Source: Bog-756 sp963730685
GTDB lineage: Bacteria; Actinomycetota; Acidimicrobiia; Acidimicrobiales; RAAP-2
NCBI GenBank assembly: GCA_963730685.1
Contig: CAVSSP010000005.1
Coordinates: 124,001-188,000, forward strand
Reading direction: 5' to 3'
Length of the DNA stretch: 64,000 nucleotides
The position numbers were made by a program, and so were the translations under genes. Under the pieces are notes generated by a model. The model was given only the letters and a program-made list of their open reading frames with translations, was not told the origin of the DNA and did not search any database. Positions 1-7,140 of this stretch are shown in pieces. Every line of letters begins with the position of its first letter. The stretch's first letter is position 1.

Positions 1-246
1 GTCCACCCACCGGGTCACCAGGACGCCCGGCTCCACCATCACGATCTCCGGCACCGGCGGCCCGCCGGCCATCCGCCCCAGGTGTTGGAGGCCGTCCGCC
101 TCGTCGCCGGTCCCCGGCCCGGTCTTGACCACGACATCCCCTGTCCCGGTCGGGAGAAGCCACACCTGCCCGCCGAGTGGACGTGGCGGCCCGGTGGCGT
201 CCAGCAAGGGGGCGATCCGGCGCGGCCAGTCACCGGCCGGGGTCAC
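1..246 (-). CDS. Fructosamine kinase / aminoglycoside phosphotransferase-like protein, N-terminal part
   Basis: Only the first 82 codons lie in the window; the gene runs off the left edge. It starts at a GTG at 246, the first plausible start after an in-frame TAG at 262-264. The protein reads VTPAGDWPRRIAPLLDATG, then GGQVWLLPTGTGDVVVKTG, then EADGLQHLGRM and VPEIVMVEPGVLVTRWVD. That order (Gly-rich strand, VVVK lysine, an E-L-L helix, then a VP-x-V strand) is the start of the fructosamine-3-kinase fold, which phosphorylates glycated amines on proteins for repair. The catalytic lobe is outside the window, so a different small-molecule kinase of the same superfamily is possible. It is divergent from the enoyl-CoA hydratase, with only 29 bases between the two starts. 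Confidence 0.6.
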   Translation of the reverse strand, partial: MTPAGDWPRRIAPLLDATGPPRPLGGQVWLLPTGTGDVVVKTGPGTGDEADGLQHLGRMAGGPPVPEIVMVEPGVLVTRWVD

Positions 247-275
247 GCCCCGCTCGCCGTGCTAGAGACTTGGAC

Positions 276-1070
276 GTGATCACCACCGAGCGGGACGGCC
301 CGATCGCCATCGTCACGCTCGACCGGCCCGAGGCACGCAATGCCCTGACCTCCGCCATGATCATCTCGCTGTCCCGGACCTACTCCGAGCTCGATGCCGA
401 CGCCGGGGTGCGGGTGGTGGTCCTCACCGGGCGGGACCCGGCCTTTTGCGCCGGGCTCGACCTGTCGGACCTGGCCCGGACCTACGACGGCGTGGGTGCC
501 GCCGTCTCGGCGTCGACCTCGACCCCGGCCTCGGCCGGCACCACCGACCGACGCGTCGGGTTCCCCCGCCCGGGCAAGCCCCTGATCGGGGCCGTCAACG
601 GCCCCGCGGTGACCGGTGGCCTGGAGCTGGCCCTCGGGTGCGACTTCCTGGTCGCCTCCGAGCGGGCCACCTTCGCCGACACCCACGCCCGGGTCGGTGT
701 GATGCCGGCCGGGGGCCTCACTATCCGGCTCCCGCAGCTCGTCGGGATCAACCGTGCCCGTCAGATGTCCCTGACCGGCAACTTCGTCGACGCATCCCGG
801 GCCTACGAGTGGGGGCTGGTGAACGAGGTGGTCCCCCACGCCGGGTTGCTCGAGCGGGTCATCGGGTTGGCCCGGTCGATCAGCGAGGTGGATCCGGATG
901 CCGTCGCCGAGCTGGGTTCGATGTACGACGCTCTGGCACTCCGGTCCGACGACGGGGCGTATGTGGAAGAGGCCCGCCGGTCCCGCCAGTGGATGGATCA
1001 CCACTTCGACGCCGAGGCCCTCGCCTCCCGGCGGGACGGCATCATCGAGCGGGGCTCCCGCCAGCAGTGA
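276..1070 (+). CDS. Enoyl-CoA hydratase/isomerase family protein
   Basis: A crotonase-fold protein of 264 residues that would act on acyl-CoA thioesters in fatty-acid or side-chain beta-oxidation in the cytosol. The GTG at 276 is preferred because the protein then begins MITTERDGPIAIVTLDRPE, where family homology starts; the earlier ATG at 177 adds about 33 unlike residues. The CoA/oxyanion motifs are present: RPEARNALT, then AFCAGLDL, and NGPAVTGGLELALGCD, which carries the first catalytic Glu. The second Glu found in mitochondrial crotonase falls where this protein has FADTHARVGVMP, so it is missing. The DTHARVGV form is common in actinobacterial paralogues annotated as enoyl-CoA hydratase. 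Hydratase activity is therefore probable but not certain; an isomerase or other crotonase reaction is possible. Confidence 0.85.
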   Translation: MITTERDGPIAIVTLDRPEARNALTSAMIISLSRTYSELDADAGVRVVVLTGRDPAFCAGLDLSDLARTYDGVGAAVSASTSTPASAGTTDRRVGFPRPGKPLIGAVNGPAVTGGLELALGCDFLVASERATFADTHARVGVMPAGGLTIRLPQLVGINRARQMSLTGNFVDASRAYEWGLVNEVVPHAGLLERVIGLARSISEVDPDAVAELGSMYDALALRSDDGAYVEEARRSRQWMDHHFDAEALASRRDGIIERGSRQQ

Positions 1071-1089
1071 GCCGGCCCCGGCCGGAGTT
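1071..1089. terminator. Short GC hairpin between convergent genes
   Basis: A perfect inverted repeat CCGGCC/GGCCGG (1072-1077 and 1080-1085) followed by AGTTT lies in the 19 bases between the stop codons of the convergent hydratase and adenylate kinase genes. It could end transcription from either side. The loop is very tight and the T tract is short, so this is only a candidate. Confidence 0.35.
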
Positions 1090-1743
1090 TCAGCCGTGGC
1101 CCGGTCGTGGCGGTAGGGAGAACCGGGCACGGATGGCGGCCTGCACGTCGTCGATCGACCCGGTGGCATCGAACGTGGCCACGAACTCCTTGCGTTCGAA
1201 GATCTCGATCAGCGGCTTGGTCTCCTCGTGGTACTGGGCCAACCGCACCGCCAGGGCCTCGGGGTTGTCGTCGGCCCGGGCCATCAGTGCTCCGCCGCAG
1301 ACGTCGCACGTCTCGGGGTTCGCCGGTCGGTGGGCCATCAGGTTGTAGTCCAGCCCACACCGTGAGCACAGGCGTCGGGCCAGGACCCGCCGCGTGACCT
1401 CCTCGTCGGGCATGTGCAGGTTGATCACGCCGTCGATGTCGTAGCTCTCGAGGAAGAACTCGGCCTGGCGGGCGTTGCGTGGGAAGCCGTCGATGATGAA
1501 TCCGTAGTTCCAGTTGTGCTCGGCCAGCCGGGTCTTGACCACCGCCTCGACCAGGTCGTCGTCGACCAGGCTCCCCCCGGCCATGATCCGCTTGACCTGG
1601 GCACCGAGCTTGGTGTGGTGCTGTACGTTCCAGCGGAAGATATCCCCCACGCTGACATGCTCGAGCTCGAGGTCCTCGGCCATGAGCCGGGCCTGGGTGC
1701 CCTTGCCGCTCCCCTGCACGCCCATGATGATGTACTTGCGCAT
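1090..1743 (-). CDS. adk: Adenylate kinase (zinc-LID type)
   Basis: A cytosolic nucleoside monophosphate kinase of 217 residues that interconverts ATP + AMP and 2 ADP. The P-loop MGVQGSGKGTQ lies at residues 8-18, the AMP-binding segment VSVGDIFRWN follows, and IIDGFPRN is the conserved NMP-binding loop. The LID domain holds two Cys pairs, CSRC and CDVC, expected to bind zinc, as in many Gram-positive and actinobacterial adenylate kinases. It is the second gene after ppk2, with 41 bases between them on the same strand. The context suggests it supplies or uses ADP made by the polyphosphate kinase. The housekeeping adk normally sits in the ribosomal-protein operon, so this may be an additional copy. 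Confidence 0.85.
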   Translation of the reverse strand: MRKYIIMGVQGSGKGTQARLMAEDLELEHVSVGDIFRWNVQHHTKLGAQVKRIMAGGSLVDDDLVEAVVKTRLAEHNWNYGFIIDGFPRNARQAEFFLESYDIDGVINLHMPDEEVTRRVLARRLCSRCGLDYNLMAHRPANPETCDVCGGALMARADDNPEALAVRLAQYHEETKPLIEIFERKEFVATFDATGSIDDVQAAIRARFSLPPRPGHG

Positions 1744-1784
1744 GCGCGGCTACCGGCCGTCGTGGGACGAGGGGCGGGTGGACC

Positions 1785-2663
1785 TCATCGCACGATGTAG
1801 CGCTGGGGGACCCACGACTGGCTGTCGATCGGGGGCCGCTCGTAGGCGCGCTGCTGGCGGGGGGGCAGTGCCACCTCTTCGTGGGGGACGTCGCGGTAGG
1901 GCACGATGTGGAGCAGGTGGCTGATGATGTTGAGTCGGGCCGCCTTCTTGTCGTCGGCGTCGACGACGTACCACGGTGCCTCTTTGATGTCGGTGTAGGC
2001 GAACATCTCGTCCTTGGCCTCGGCGTAGTCCACCCACCGGGCCCGGGCCTCGAGGTCCATGGGGCTGAGCTTCCACCGCTTGCCCGGGTTGTTGATCCGT
2101 TCGGTGAACCGGCGCTCCTGCTCCTCGTCGCTCAGGGACAGCCAGTACTTGACCAGGATGATCCCGGACCGCACCAGGGCCCGTTCGATCTGCGGGCACG
2201 TCCGGAAGAAGTCGACGTGCTCCTCTTCGGTGCAGAACCCCATCACCCGCTCCACGCCGGCCCGGTTGTACCAACTCCGGTCGAACAGGACCATCTCGCC
2301 GGCCGACGGAAGGTGGGCGATGTAGCGCTGGAAGTACCACTGCGACCGCTCACGCACGCTCGGCGTGCCCAGGGCGACGACCCGGACGTGGCGGGCGTTG
2401 AGGCGTTCCATGATGCGCTTGATGGTCCCGCCCTTGCCGGCCGTGTCGCGCCCCTCGAAGATGACCATCACCCGCAGGCCCTCGTGGACGATCCACTCCT
2501 GCATCCGCACCAGTTCGGTCTGGAGCCGGGCGAGTTCCTTCTCGTAGGCGGCCTTGGACACCACCTCGGTGCCGGACTCGTCCGGCGCTGACGCCGTTTC
2601 GGCAGGGGGCTCCGTCCGGTGGCCGGGTGCGCTCTTCTCGGTCTCCACGCCGGACTTCGCCAT
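1785..2663 (-). CDS. ppk2: Polyphosphate kinase 2 family protein
   Basis: A 292-residue PPK2-family enzyme that transfers phosphate between inorganic polyphosphate and nucleotides in the cytosol. After a charged, disordered stretch of about 30 residues, the core holds the Walker A loop VIFEGRDTAGKGGTIKRI, the DRSWYNRAGVERVMGFC segment (Walker B and lid entry), and WLSLSDEEQERRFTERI, all typical of one-domain PPK2. PPK2 enzymes are split by substrate into NDP, NMP and both; sequence alone does not settle the class here. The adenylate kinase immediately downstream points to adenine nucleotides and to polyphosphate-driven conversion of AMP or ADP. The ATG at 2661-2663 is used; no strong alternative start is visible. 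Confidence 0.88.
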   Translation of the reverse strand: MAKSGVETEKSAPGHRTEPPAETASAPDESGTEVVSKAAYEKELARLQTELVRMQEWIVHEGLRVMVIFEGRDTAGKGGTIKRIMERLNARHVRVVALGTPSVRERSQWYFQRYIAHLPSAGEMVLFDRSWYNRAGVERVMGFCTEEEHVDFFRTCPQIERALVRSGIILVKYWLSLSDEEQERRFTERINNPGKRWKLSPMDLEARARWVDYAEAKDEMFAYTDIKEAPWYVVDADDKKAARLNIISHLLHIVPYRDVPHEEVALPPRQQRAYERPPIDSQSWVPQRYIVR

Positions 2664-2724
2664 TAGCAGGTCGATGGTAGTGGGACAGTGCGTCGTCGGG
2701 CCAAACGGCGTGATCCCGAAACCG

Positions 2725-3309
2725 TCACCCGTCGAGCGCCCGACCGGCGGCCAGGGTCCTGGTCCACCACAACAGGTCGTCCAAGAGTGCGGCCAACTTG
2801 GGCTCGATCGGGGCGAAGGTGGAGGTCTCGAACGGATCCGGGGCCTGCATGGCCGGCACCATCAGGTCCGGCAGGATGTGGACGGCGTGGCGCAGCGGTG
2901 CCATCTCGAACTCGACCGCCACCTCCCGCAGCTGCTCGATGGCGCGGGCGCCACCGACGTTCCCCCAACCGACGAACGACACCGGCTTCCGGCGCCATTC
3001 GACGAACGTGTGGTCCATGGCGTTCTTGAGGACGGCCGGGTATCCGTGGTTGTACTCCCCGGTGAGGATCACGTAGCCGTCGCCCTCATCGATCTTGTTG
3101 CCGAAGGCGGCGGCCGCGGCGGTGGGGTACTCCCGCTTGGTGTAGGCCGGGGGGAGCTGATCGAAGAAGGGGAGCGGGAAGTCGCGGAGGTCGACCAGTT
3201 CGGAGCTGACGTCGTCCCGGGCCGCCAGGTGCCCGATGACCCAGGCGGCCACCTTCTCGCTGAAGCGGCCCGGTCGGGTGGTACCGGTGATGACCTGGAG
3301 GTGGGGCAT
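2725..3309 (-). CDS. NADPH-dependent FMN reductase family protein
   Basis: A 194-residue flavodoxin-like reductase. The N-terminal strand and phosphate loop read LQVITGTTRPGRFSEKVA, and the middle holds LTGEYNHGYPAVLKNAMD, the conserved segment that contacts the isoalloxazine ring in the YieF/ChrR/SsuE group. Such proteins reduce FMN, quinones or small electrophiles with NAD(P)H. The start at 3309 (MPHL...) is chosen over the ATG at 3321 because AGGAGAG sits five bases before it. It follows the ThDP enzyme on the same strand after 39 bases, so co-transcription with the GlcD-ThDP pair is plausible. The physiological substrate cannot be read from sequence. Confidence 0.8.
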   Translation of the reverse strand: MPHLQVITGTTRPGRFSEKVAAWVIGHLAARDDVSSELVDLRDFPLPFFDQLPPAYTKREYPTAAAAAFGNKIDEGDGYVILTGEYNHGYPAVLKNAMDHTFVEWRRKPVSFVGWGNVGGARAIEQLREVAVEFEMAPLRHAVHILPDLMVPAMQAPDPFETSTFAPIEPKLAALLDDLLWWTRTLAAGRALDG

Positions 3310-3348
3310 GACTCTCCTCATGTACGGGGGTCTTGTCGGCGGGCGCGG

Positions 3349-4935
3349 CTACAGGAGCGGGGGGACGATCGCTTCCACCACGCTCGGTCCCGGCGTCGCC
3401 AGACTCCGGGCCAGCTGGTCACTGAACTCCTCGGCAGACTCGGCACGTGAGGCGGGCAGGCCCATCCCCTCGGCCAGGTGCACGAAGTCGATGCGGGGAT
3501 TGCCGAGATCGAGCATCTCCCGGGCCCGGTCGCCGGTCTTTGTCACGCCGACTCGGTCGAGCTCCATGTTGAGCACGGCATAGGAGTGGTTGTTGAGCAG
3601 GATGGTGGTGACGTCGAGGCCCGCACGCGCCATGGTCCACCACGACTGCAGGGTATAGAGGGCGCTGCCGTCGGACTCGAGGGCCACCACCCGCCTCCCG
3701 GGCGACGCCACCGCCGCCCCCACCGCCACCGGCAGGCCCTGTCCGATGGCGCCGCCGGTGAGGCAGAGCCAGTCGTGCGGAGGGCTTCCGGCGGTGGCGC
3801 CGGGGGCGAAGAGCCCGGACGTATTGCCTTCGTCCGACACGATGGCCTCCTCCGGGAGCAGGGCGCCGAGGGCCTGGCACACCGCTTGCGAGGTCAGTGG
3901 GCCCTCCGGCATGCCGGGGCGGGTGGCGTCCACCCGGGGGGCACTCCCAGCCGCCACTCCCAGAAGGGACGCCAGCTCGTCCACCGCCGCCGTCACGTCG
4001 TCGGCCGGTCCGGCCACACGGTGCACCGTGCAGCCGGCGGGAACCAGGTCGCTCGGCTTGCCCGGGTAGGCGAAGAAGGACACCGGTGACGCCGCGTCCA
4101 CCAGCACGAGATGTCGGATCCCCTCGAGTTGCATGGCCGCGAACTCGGCCAGGTAGGCCAAGCGGTCCACCCCCGGCCGTCCGGCACCGCGCTCGAGCCG
4201 GGCCGGGAAGGTCTCGCACAGGAACGTCGCCCCCGTGGCCGAGGCGATGTCGGCCGCCGTCCTCAACGCCGCCCCCGTGCAGGCCCTTCCCCCGATGAGC
4301 ACGGCGCAGCGCTCATCCGAGCGTAGGGCCGCGGCCACGACGGCCAGGTCCTTCCCGTCCGGGGCCGCACCCGCCGGGGGTGGGGCGGCGCCGGACCCGG
4401 ACCCGGCTCCGGCTCCGGCTCCGGCCGAGCCCCCCTCCGACCAGGAGACGTCGGCCGGCACGATCAGGGTGGCCACTGTCGCCGGCGGTCCGACGGCGGC
4501 GGCCAGTGCGTCCAGCGCGTCAGTGGTCAGCGCGGCGGCCGACTCCGAGCTCCGGACGAATGTCGTGGATACGTTGCGGGCCACCGTCTCGATGTCGGAC
4601 TGCAGTTGGGCGTCGTAGCGCCGGTGGGTGATGGCGTGGTCGCCGACGATGTTCACGACCGGGCTCCGGGCCCGACGTGCGTTGTGCAGGTTGGCCAACC
4701 CGTTGCCGAGGCCGGGGCCCAGGTGCAGGAGCGTGGCGGCGGGCCGACGGGCCATTCGGGCGTACCCGTCGGCGGCTCCGGTGGCCACCCCTTCGAACAG
4801 CGCCAGCACACTGCGCATGGTGGGCACGTCGTCGAGGGCCGCCACGAAGTGCATCTCCGAGGTCCCGGGGTTCATGAAACAGGTGTCGACGCCGTGGTCG
4901 ACCAACGTGCGGATGAGCGCCTCGGCGCCGTTCAC
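3349..4935 (-). CDS. Thiamine diphosphate-dependent enzyme, acetolactate synthase large-subunit-like
   Basis: A 528-residue three-domain ThDP enzyme. The Pyr domain has CFMNPGTSE and the activating Glu in LALFEGVATGAADGYARM; the middle domain follows a Gly/Ala/Pro-rich linker near residues 170-195; the PP domain has ESDGSALYTLQSWW...NNHSYAVL, the Mg-ThDP signature. It is annotated in many genomes as IlvB-like, but single-gene members of this type include decarboxylases and lyases of 2-oxo acids. No regulatory subunit is nearby, so true branched-chain acetolactate synthesis is unlikely. The start codon overlaps the stop of the glcD-like gene by four bases (ATGA), which implies translational coupling and a shared pathway on a 2-hydroxy/2-oxo acid. 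Confidence 0.75.
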   Translation of the reverse strand: MNGAEALIRTLVDHGVDTCFMNPGTSEMHFVAALDDVPTMRSVLALFEGVATGAADGYARMARRPAATLLHLGPGLGNGLANLHNARRARSPVVNIVGDHAITHRRYDAQLQSDIETVARNVSTTFVRSSESAAALTTDALDALAAAVGPPATVATLIVPADVSWSEGGSAGAGAGAGSGSGAAPPPAGAAPDGKDLAVVAAALRSDERCAVLIGGRACTGAALRTAADIASATGATFLCETFPARLERGAGRPGVDRLAYLAEFAAMQLEGIRHLVLVDAASPVSFFAYPGKPSDLVPAGCTVHRVAGPADDVTAAVDELASLLGVAAGSAPRVDATRPGMPEGPLTSQAVCQALGALLPEEAIVSDEGNTSGLFAPGATAGSPPHDWLCLTGGAIGQGLPVAVGAAVASPGRRVVALESDGSALYTLQSWWTMARAGLDVTTILLNNHSYAVLNMELDRVGVTKTGDRAREMLDLGNPRIDFVHLAEGMGLPASRAESAEEFSDQLARSLATPGPSVVEAIVPPLL

Positions 4936-6323
4936 CGGACTGCCTCGGACAGGATGGGGTCGAAGATCGTCCCGGGGTTGAGGATCCCGGCGGGATCGAA
5001 TGCGACCTTGATGCGCCGCATGAGGTCGAGCTTCGCCGGGTCCTCCAGTTCGGTCAGGTACGGTCGCTTGAGGATGCCGATCCCGTGCTCACCCGAGATG
5101 GCGCCGCCGAGGGAGAGTCCGGTGGCGATGATGTCGTGGAGGAGCTGCCGGCGCACATCGGCATCGGACTGCCACACCGACAGGTGGACGTTGCCGTCGC
5201 CGGCGTGGCCGCACCCGATGACCAGGGACGAAGTGGCGGAGGACAACTGGCCCACTGCCTCGAGGTAGGCGGGGATCGATGCCCTGGGCACCACCACATC
5301 CACCAGGTCGTCGGCCCCGTTGGCCTTGGAGGCCCAAAAGGCGCGCTCACGGGCCTCGATGAGTTGGCTGCCGGCCTGGTCGGGCAGGACGTAGACGTCG
5401 AGTGCCCCGAGGCCGGCGATCTGGACGGCCAATGTCTCGACGTCCTCCTCGAGCCTTCCTGCATGGTGGTTCTCGAGGACGATCACCAGGTAGGCGAGGG
5501 CCCGCTCCCGGATGTCCTCGGGGATGCCGAGGTCGATGCCGGCGTTGGCGGTGATCCCCGCCATCGACACCATGTCGATGTACTCGACCAGCAGTGGTCC
5601 GATGCCGCTGGCCACGATGGGTGGCACCGCCGAGGCGATCTGCTCGATGGTCGGGAACGGGGCGAGCAGCGTGGTGTGGTGCTCCGGACGAGGATGGAGC
5701 CGGACGGTGGCCTCGGTCACCAGGGCCAGTGTCCCCTCTGATCCCACGATCAGTTGGGTGAGGTCGTATCCGCTGGTCGACTTGACGAACCTGCCACCGG
5801 CGGTGATGACCTCGCCCGTGCCCAGCACCGCCTCGATCCCGAGCACGTGGTGGCGCGTCACCCCGTACTTGACGGCTCGCATGCCACCGGCGTTGGTGGC
5901 GATGTTGCCGCCCAGGCTGGCCGACTGCTCGCCGGGGAACACCGGGTAGATCAGCCCATGGGGGATGAGTGCCGCATCGAGGGCGGCCAGCGTCACCCCG
6001 GGTTGGACGACGGCGACGTGGTTGGCGGTGTCGATCTCGACGATCCGGTCCATCCGTTCGAACGAGACCACCACTCCCCCCTCGACGGGGGTACAGCCCC
6101 CGGACAGGCCGGTGCCCGACCCGCGGGGGGTGATCGGGACCCCTTCTGCGGCGGCCTCCGTCACGATGGCCGCCACTTCGTCGGTGCGCTGGGGCCGGAC
6201 GACGGCCCGGGGACGCACGGGGGTACCCCCGAGCGCCTCGTCGTGCGTCAACTCCTCGGCGATGGCATCGCCCACGTCGACGTGCTCAGCGCCGCAGATG
6301 GCGGCCAGCCGGTCCTCGATCAT
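4932..6323 (-). CDS. FAD-linked 2-hydroxy-acid oxidase (GlcD-like)
   Basis: A 463-residue VAO/PCMH-fold flavoprotein. The FAD-binding half shows RGSGTGLSGGC, PGEQSASLGGNIATNAGG and TSGYDLTQLIVGSEGTL, and the C-terminal cap has GHAGDGNVHLSVW and SGEHGIGILKRPYL, all hallmarks of GlcD and D-lactate dehydrogenases. It oxidises 2-hydroxy acids such as glycolate or D-lactate to 2-oxo acids, passing electrons to a quinone or another acceptor. No GlcE or GlcF partner is adjacent; instead a ThDP enzyme is translationally coupled to it. A two-step route (hydroxy acid to oxo acid, then ThDP chemistry) is a reasonable inference. It is the first gene of this minus-strand run. Confidence 0.85.
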   Translation of the reverse strand: MIEDRLAAICGAEHVDVGDAIAEELTHDEALGGTPVRPRAVVRPQRTDEVAAIVTEAAAEGVPITPRGSGTGLSGGCTPVEGGVVVSFERMDRIVEIDTANHVAVVQPGVTLAALDAALIPHGLIYPVFPGEQSASLGGNIATNAGGMRAVKYGVTRHHVLGIEAVLGTGEVITAGGRFVKSTSGYDLTQLIVGSEGTLALVTEATVRLHPRPEHHTTLLAPFPTIEQIASAVPPIVASGIGPLLVEYIDMVSMAGITANAGIDLGIPEDIRERALAYLVIVLENHHAGRLEEDVETLAVQIAGLGALDVYVLPDQAGSQLIEARERAFWASKANGADDLVDVVVPRASIPAYLEAVGQLSSATSSLVIGCGHAGDGNVHLSVWQSDADVRRQLLHDIIATGLSLGGAISGEHGIGILKRPYLTELEDPAKLDLMRRIKVAFDPAGILNPGTIFDPILSEAVR

Positions 6324-6686
6324 CCCCGGCCCGGAGGGGCCGGCGGGCCGGATCCGCGAGTTGTTGTCCTGGTTGCCCCGGCCATGTGAACCCCCCTGAT
6401 CGACGGTCAGGCGCCCACGCTACTGCCCGGGTCCGGTTGTCCGGCTGTCCGGCTGTGTGGCCGGGAGTCCGTGCCCGCGGCGCCGGCCATTTGTTTTTCC
6501 AAATAGCATGACGCTGGTATGTAGTACCGACGGTACGTTATTTGCGAAACAATTACCGGAGAGGAGGCGCCTCCCACGGCACCGGCCGGAGCCGGTGGCC
6601 GCGTCGTTCTCGTTCCGCTACCTTGCCCAAGCGGATCGAATCCACCGGCCCGAGTTCCGCGATCCCGGGCCACCAGAGGAGCCGAG
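6324..6686. other. Divergent intergenic region, 363 bases
   Basis: This stretch separates the minus-strand glcD-like gene from the plus-strand limonene-epoxide-hydrolase-like gene. I see no convincing coding sequence. It contains a distinctly AT-richer island at about 6491-6555, the likely promoter zone for both directions, and an exact palindrome inside that island (listed separately). A good ribosome-binding sequence (AGAGGAG) sits at 6675-6681 just before the plus-strand gene. Confidence 0.6.
6524..6536. promoter_or_regulatory. 13-bp palindrome, candidate TetR-type operator
   Basis: GTACCG-A-CGGTAC is a perfect 6+1+6 inverted repeat in the AT-rich island between two divergent genes. Short palindromes of the TACCG/CGGTA kind are typical binding sites of TetR-family repressors in Actinobacteria. 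No regulator gene is adjacent in the window, so the cognate protein is unknown. Confidence 0.5.
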
Positions 6687-7121
6687 GTGACCGTCGAGGC
6701 AAACGTCGAGACCAACAAGGAGCGGGTCAGGGCGTTCTGGAACGCGCTCTACGAACGAGACTGGAACCTCATCGGCTCGTTCTTCGCCGAGGACAGCGAG
6801 TACACCGACGTGCCCTCACCGGACGACGACGTGGCGCACGGCCCGGCGCTCATCGTGGCCCGGCTACGACTGGGGCTGGAGCGCATCTCGGGTTACGAGC
6901 ACGAGTTCCGGCTCATGGTGGCCGAGGGCGATACCGTGGTGACCGAGCACACCGAGACCTGGCACTGGCACACCGGCGAGCAGGTCACCCTCCCCTTCGT
7001 GTCCGTCCAGGAGCTTCGGGACGGCTCCATCGTCAGATGGTGGGACTACTGGGACCTGCAGACCCTGATGAACGCCGCTCCGGTGTGGTGGATCGAGCAC
7101 GTGGCCCAGGGCTACACCTGA
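6687..7121 (+). CDS. SnoaL-like / limonene-1,2-epoxide hydrolase family protein
   Basis: A 144-residue single-domain protein of the NTF2-like cone fold. It starts at a GTG at 6687 after AGAGGAG. Features of the limonene-epoxide-hydrolase branch are the first helix KERVRAFWNALYERDWNLI, the strand FFAEDSEYTDVP, and the C-terminal WWDYWDLQ, where the family carries its catalytic Asp. The substrate is unknown; relatives hydrolyse epoxides, cyclise polyketides or isomerise steroids. It is expressed divergently from a 2-hydroxy-acid oxidase operon across a shared palindromic operator, so the two units may respond to the same compound. Confidence 0.7.
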   Translation: MTVEANVETNKERVRAFWNALYERDWNLIGSFFAEDSEYTDVPSPDDDVAHGPALIVARLRLGLERISGYEHEFRLMVAEGDTVVTEHTETWHWHTGEQVTLPFVSVQELRDGSIVRWWDYWDLQTLMNAAPVWWIEHVAQGYT

Positions 7122-7140
7122 GCCGCGCCACACGCGCTCA
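7119..7140. terminator. Stem-loop shared by convergent stop codons
   Basis: TGAG-C-CGCG, loop CCACA, then CGCG-CTCA form a stem with one bulged base. It spans the stop codon of the plus-strand gene and the stop codon of the convergent permease. It has no T tract, so termination is only suggested. Confidence 0.35.

Noticed and set aside
3349..4935. Naming the ThDP enzyme ilvB
   Set aside because: No ilvN or ilvC is nearby and it is coupled to a GlcD-like oxidase; branched-chain amino acid synthesis is not supported.
6407..6718. Small minus-strand open frame of 103 residues in the intergenic region
   Set aside because: It overlaps the promoter/operator island and the start of a supported gene; no domain or ribosome site.
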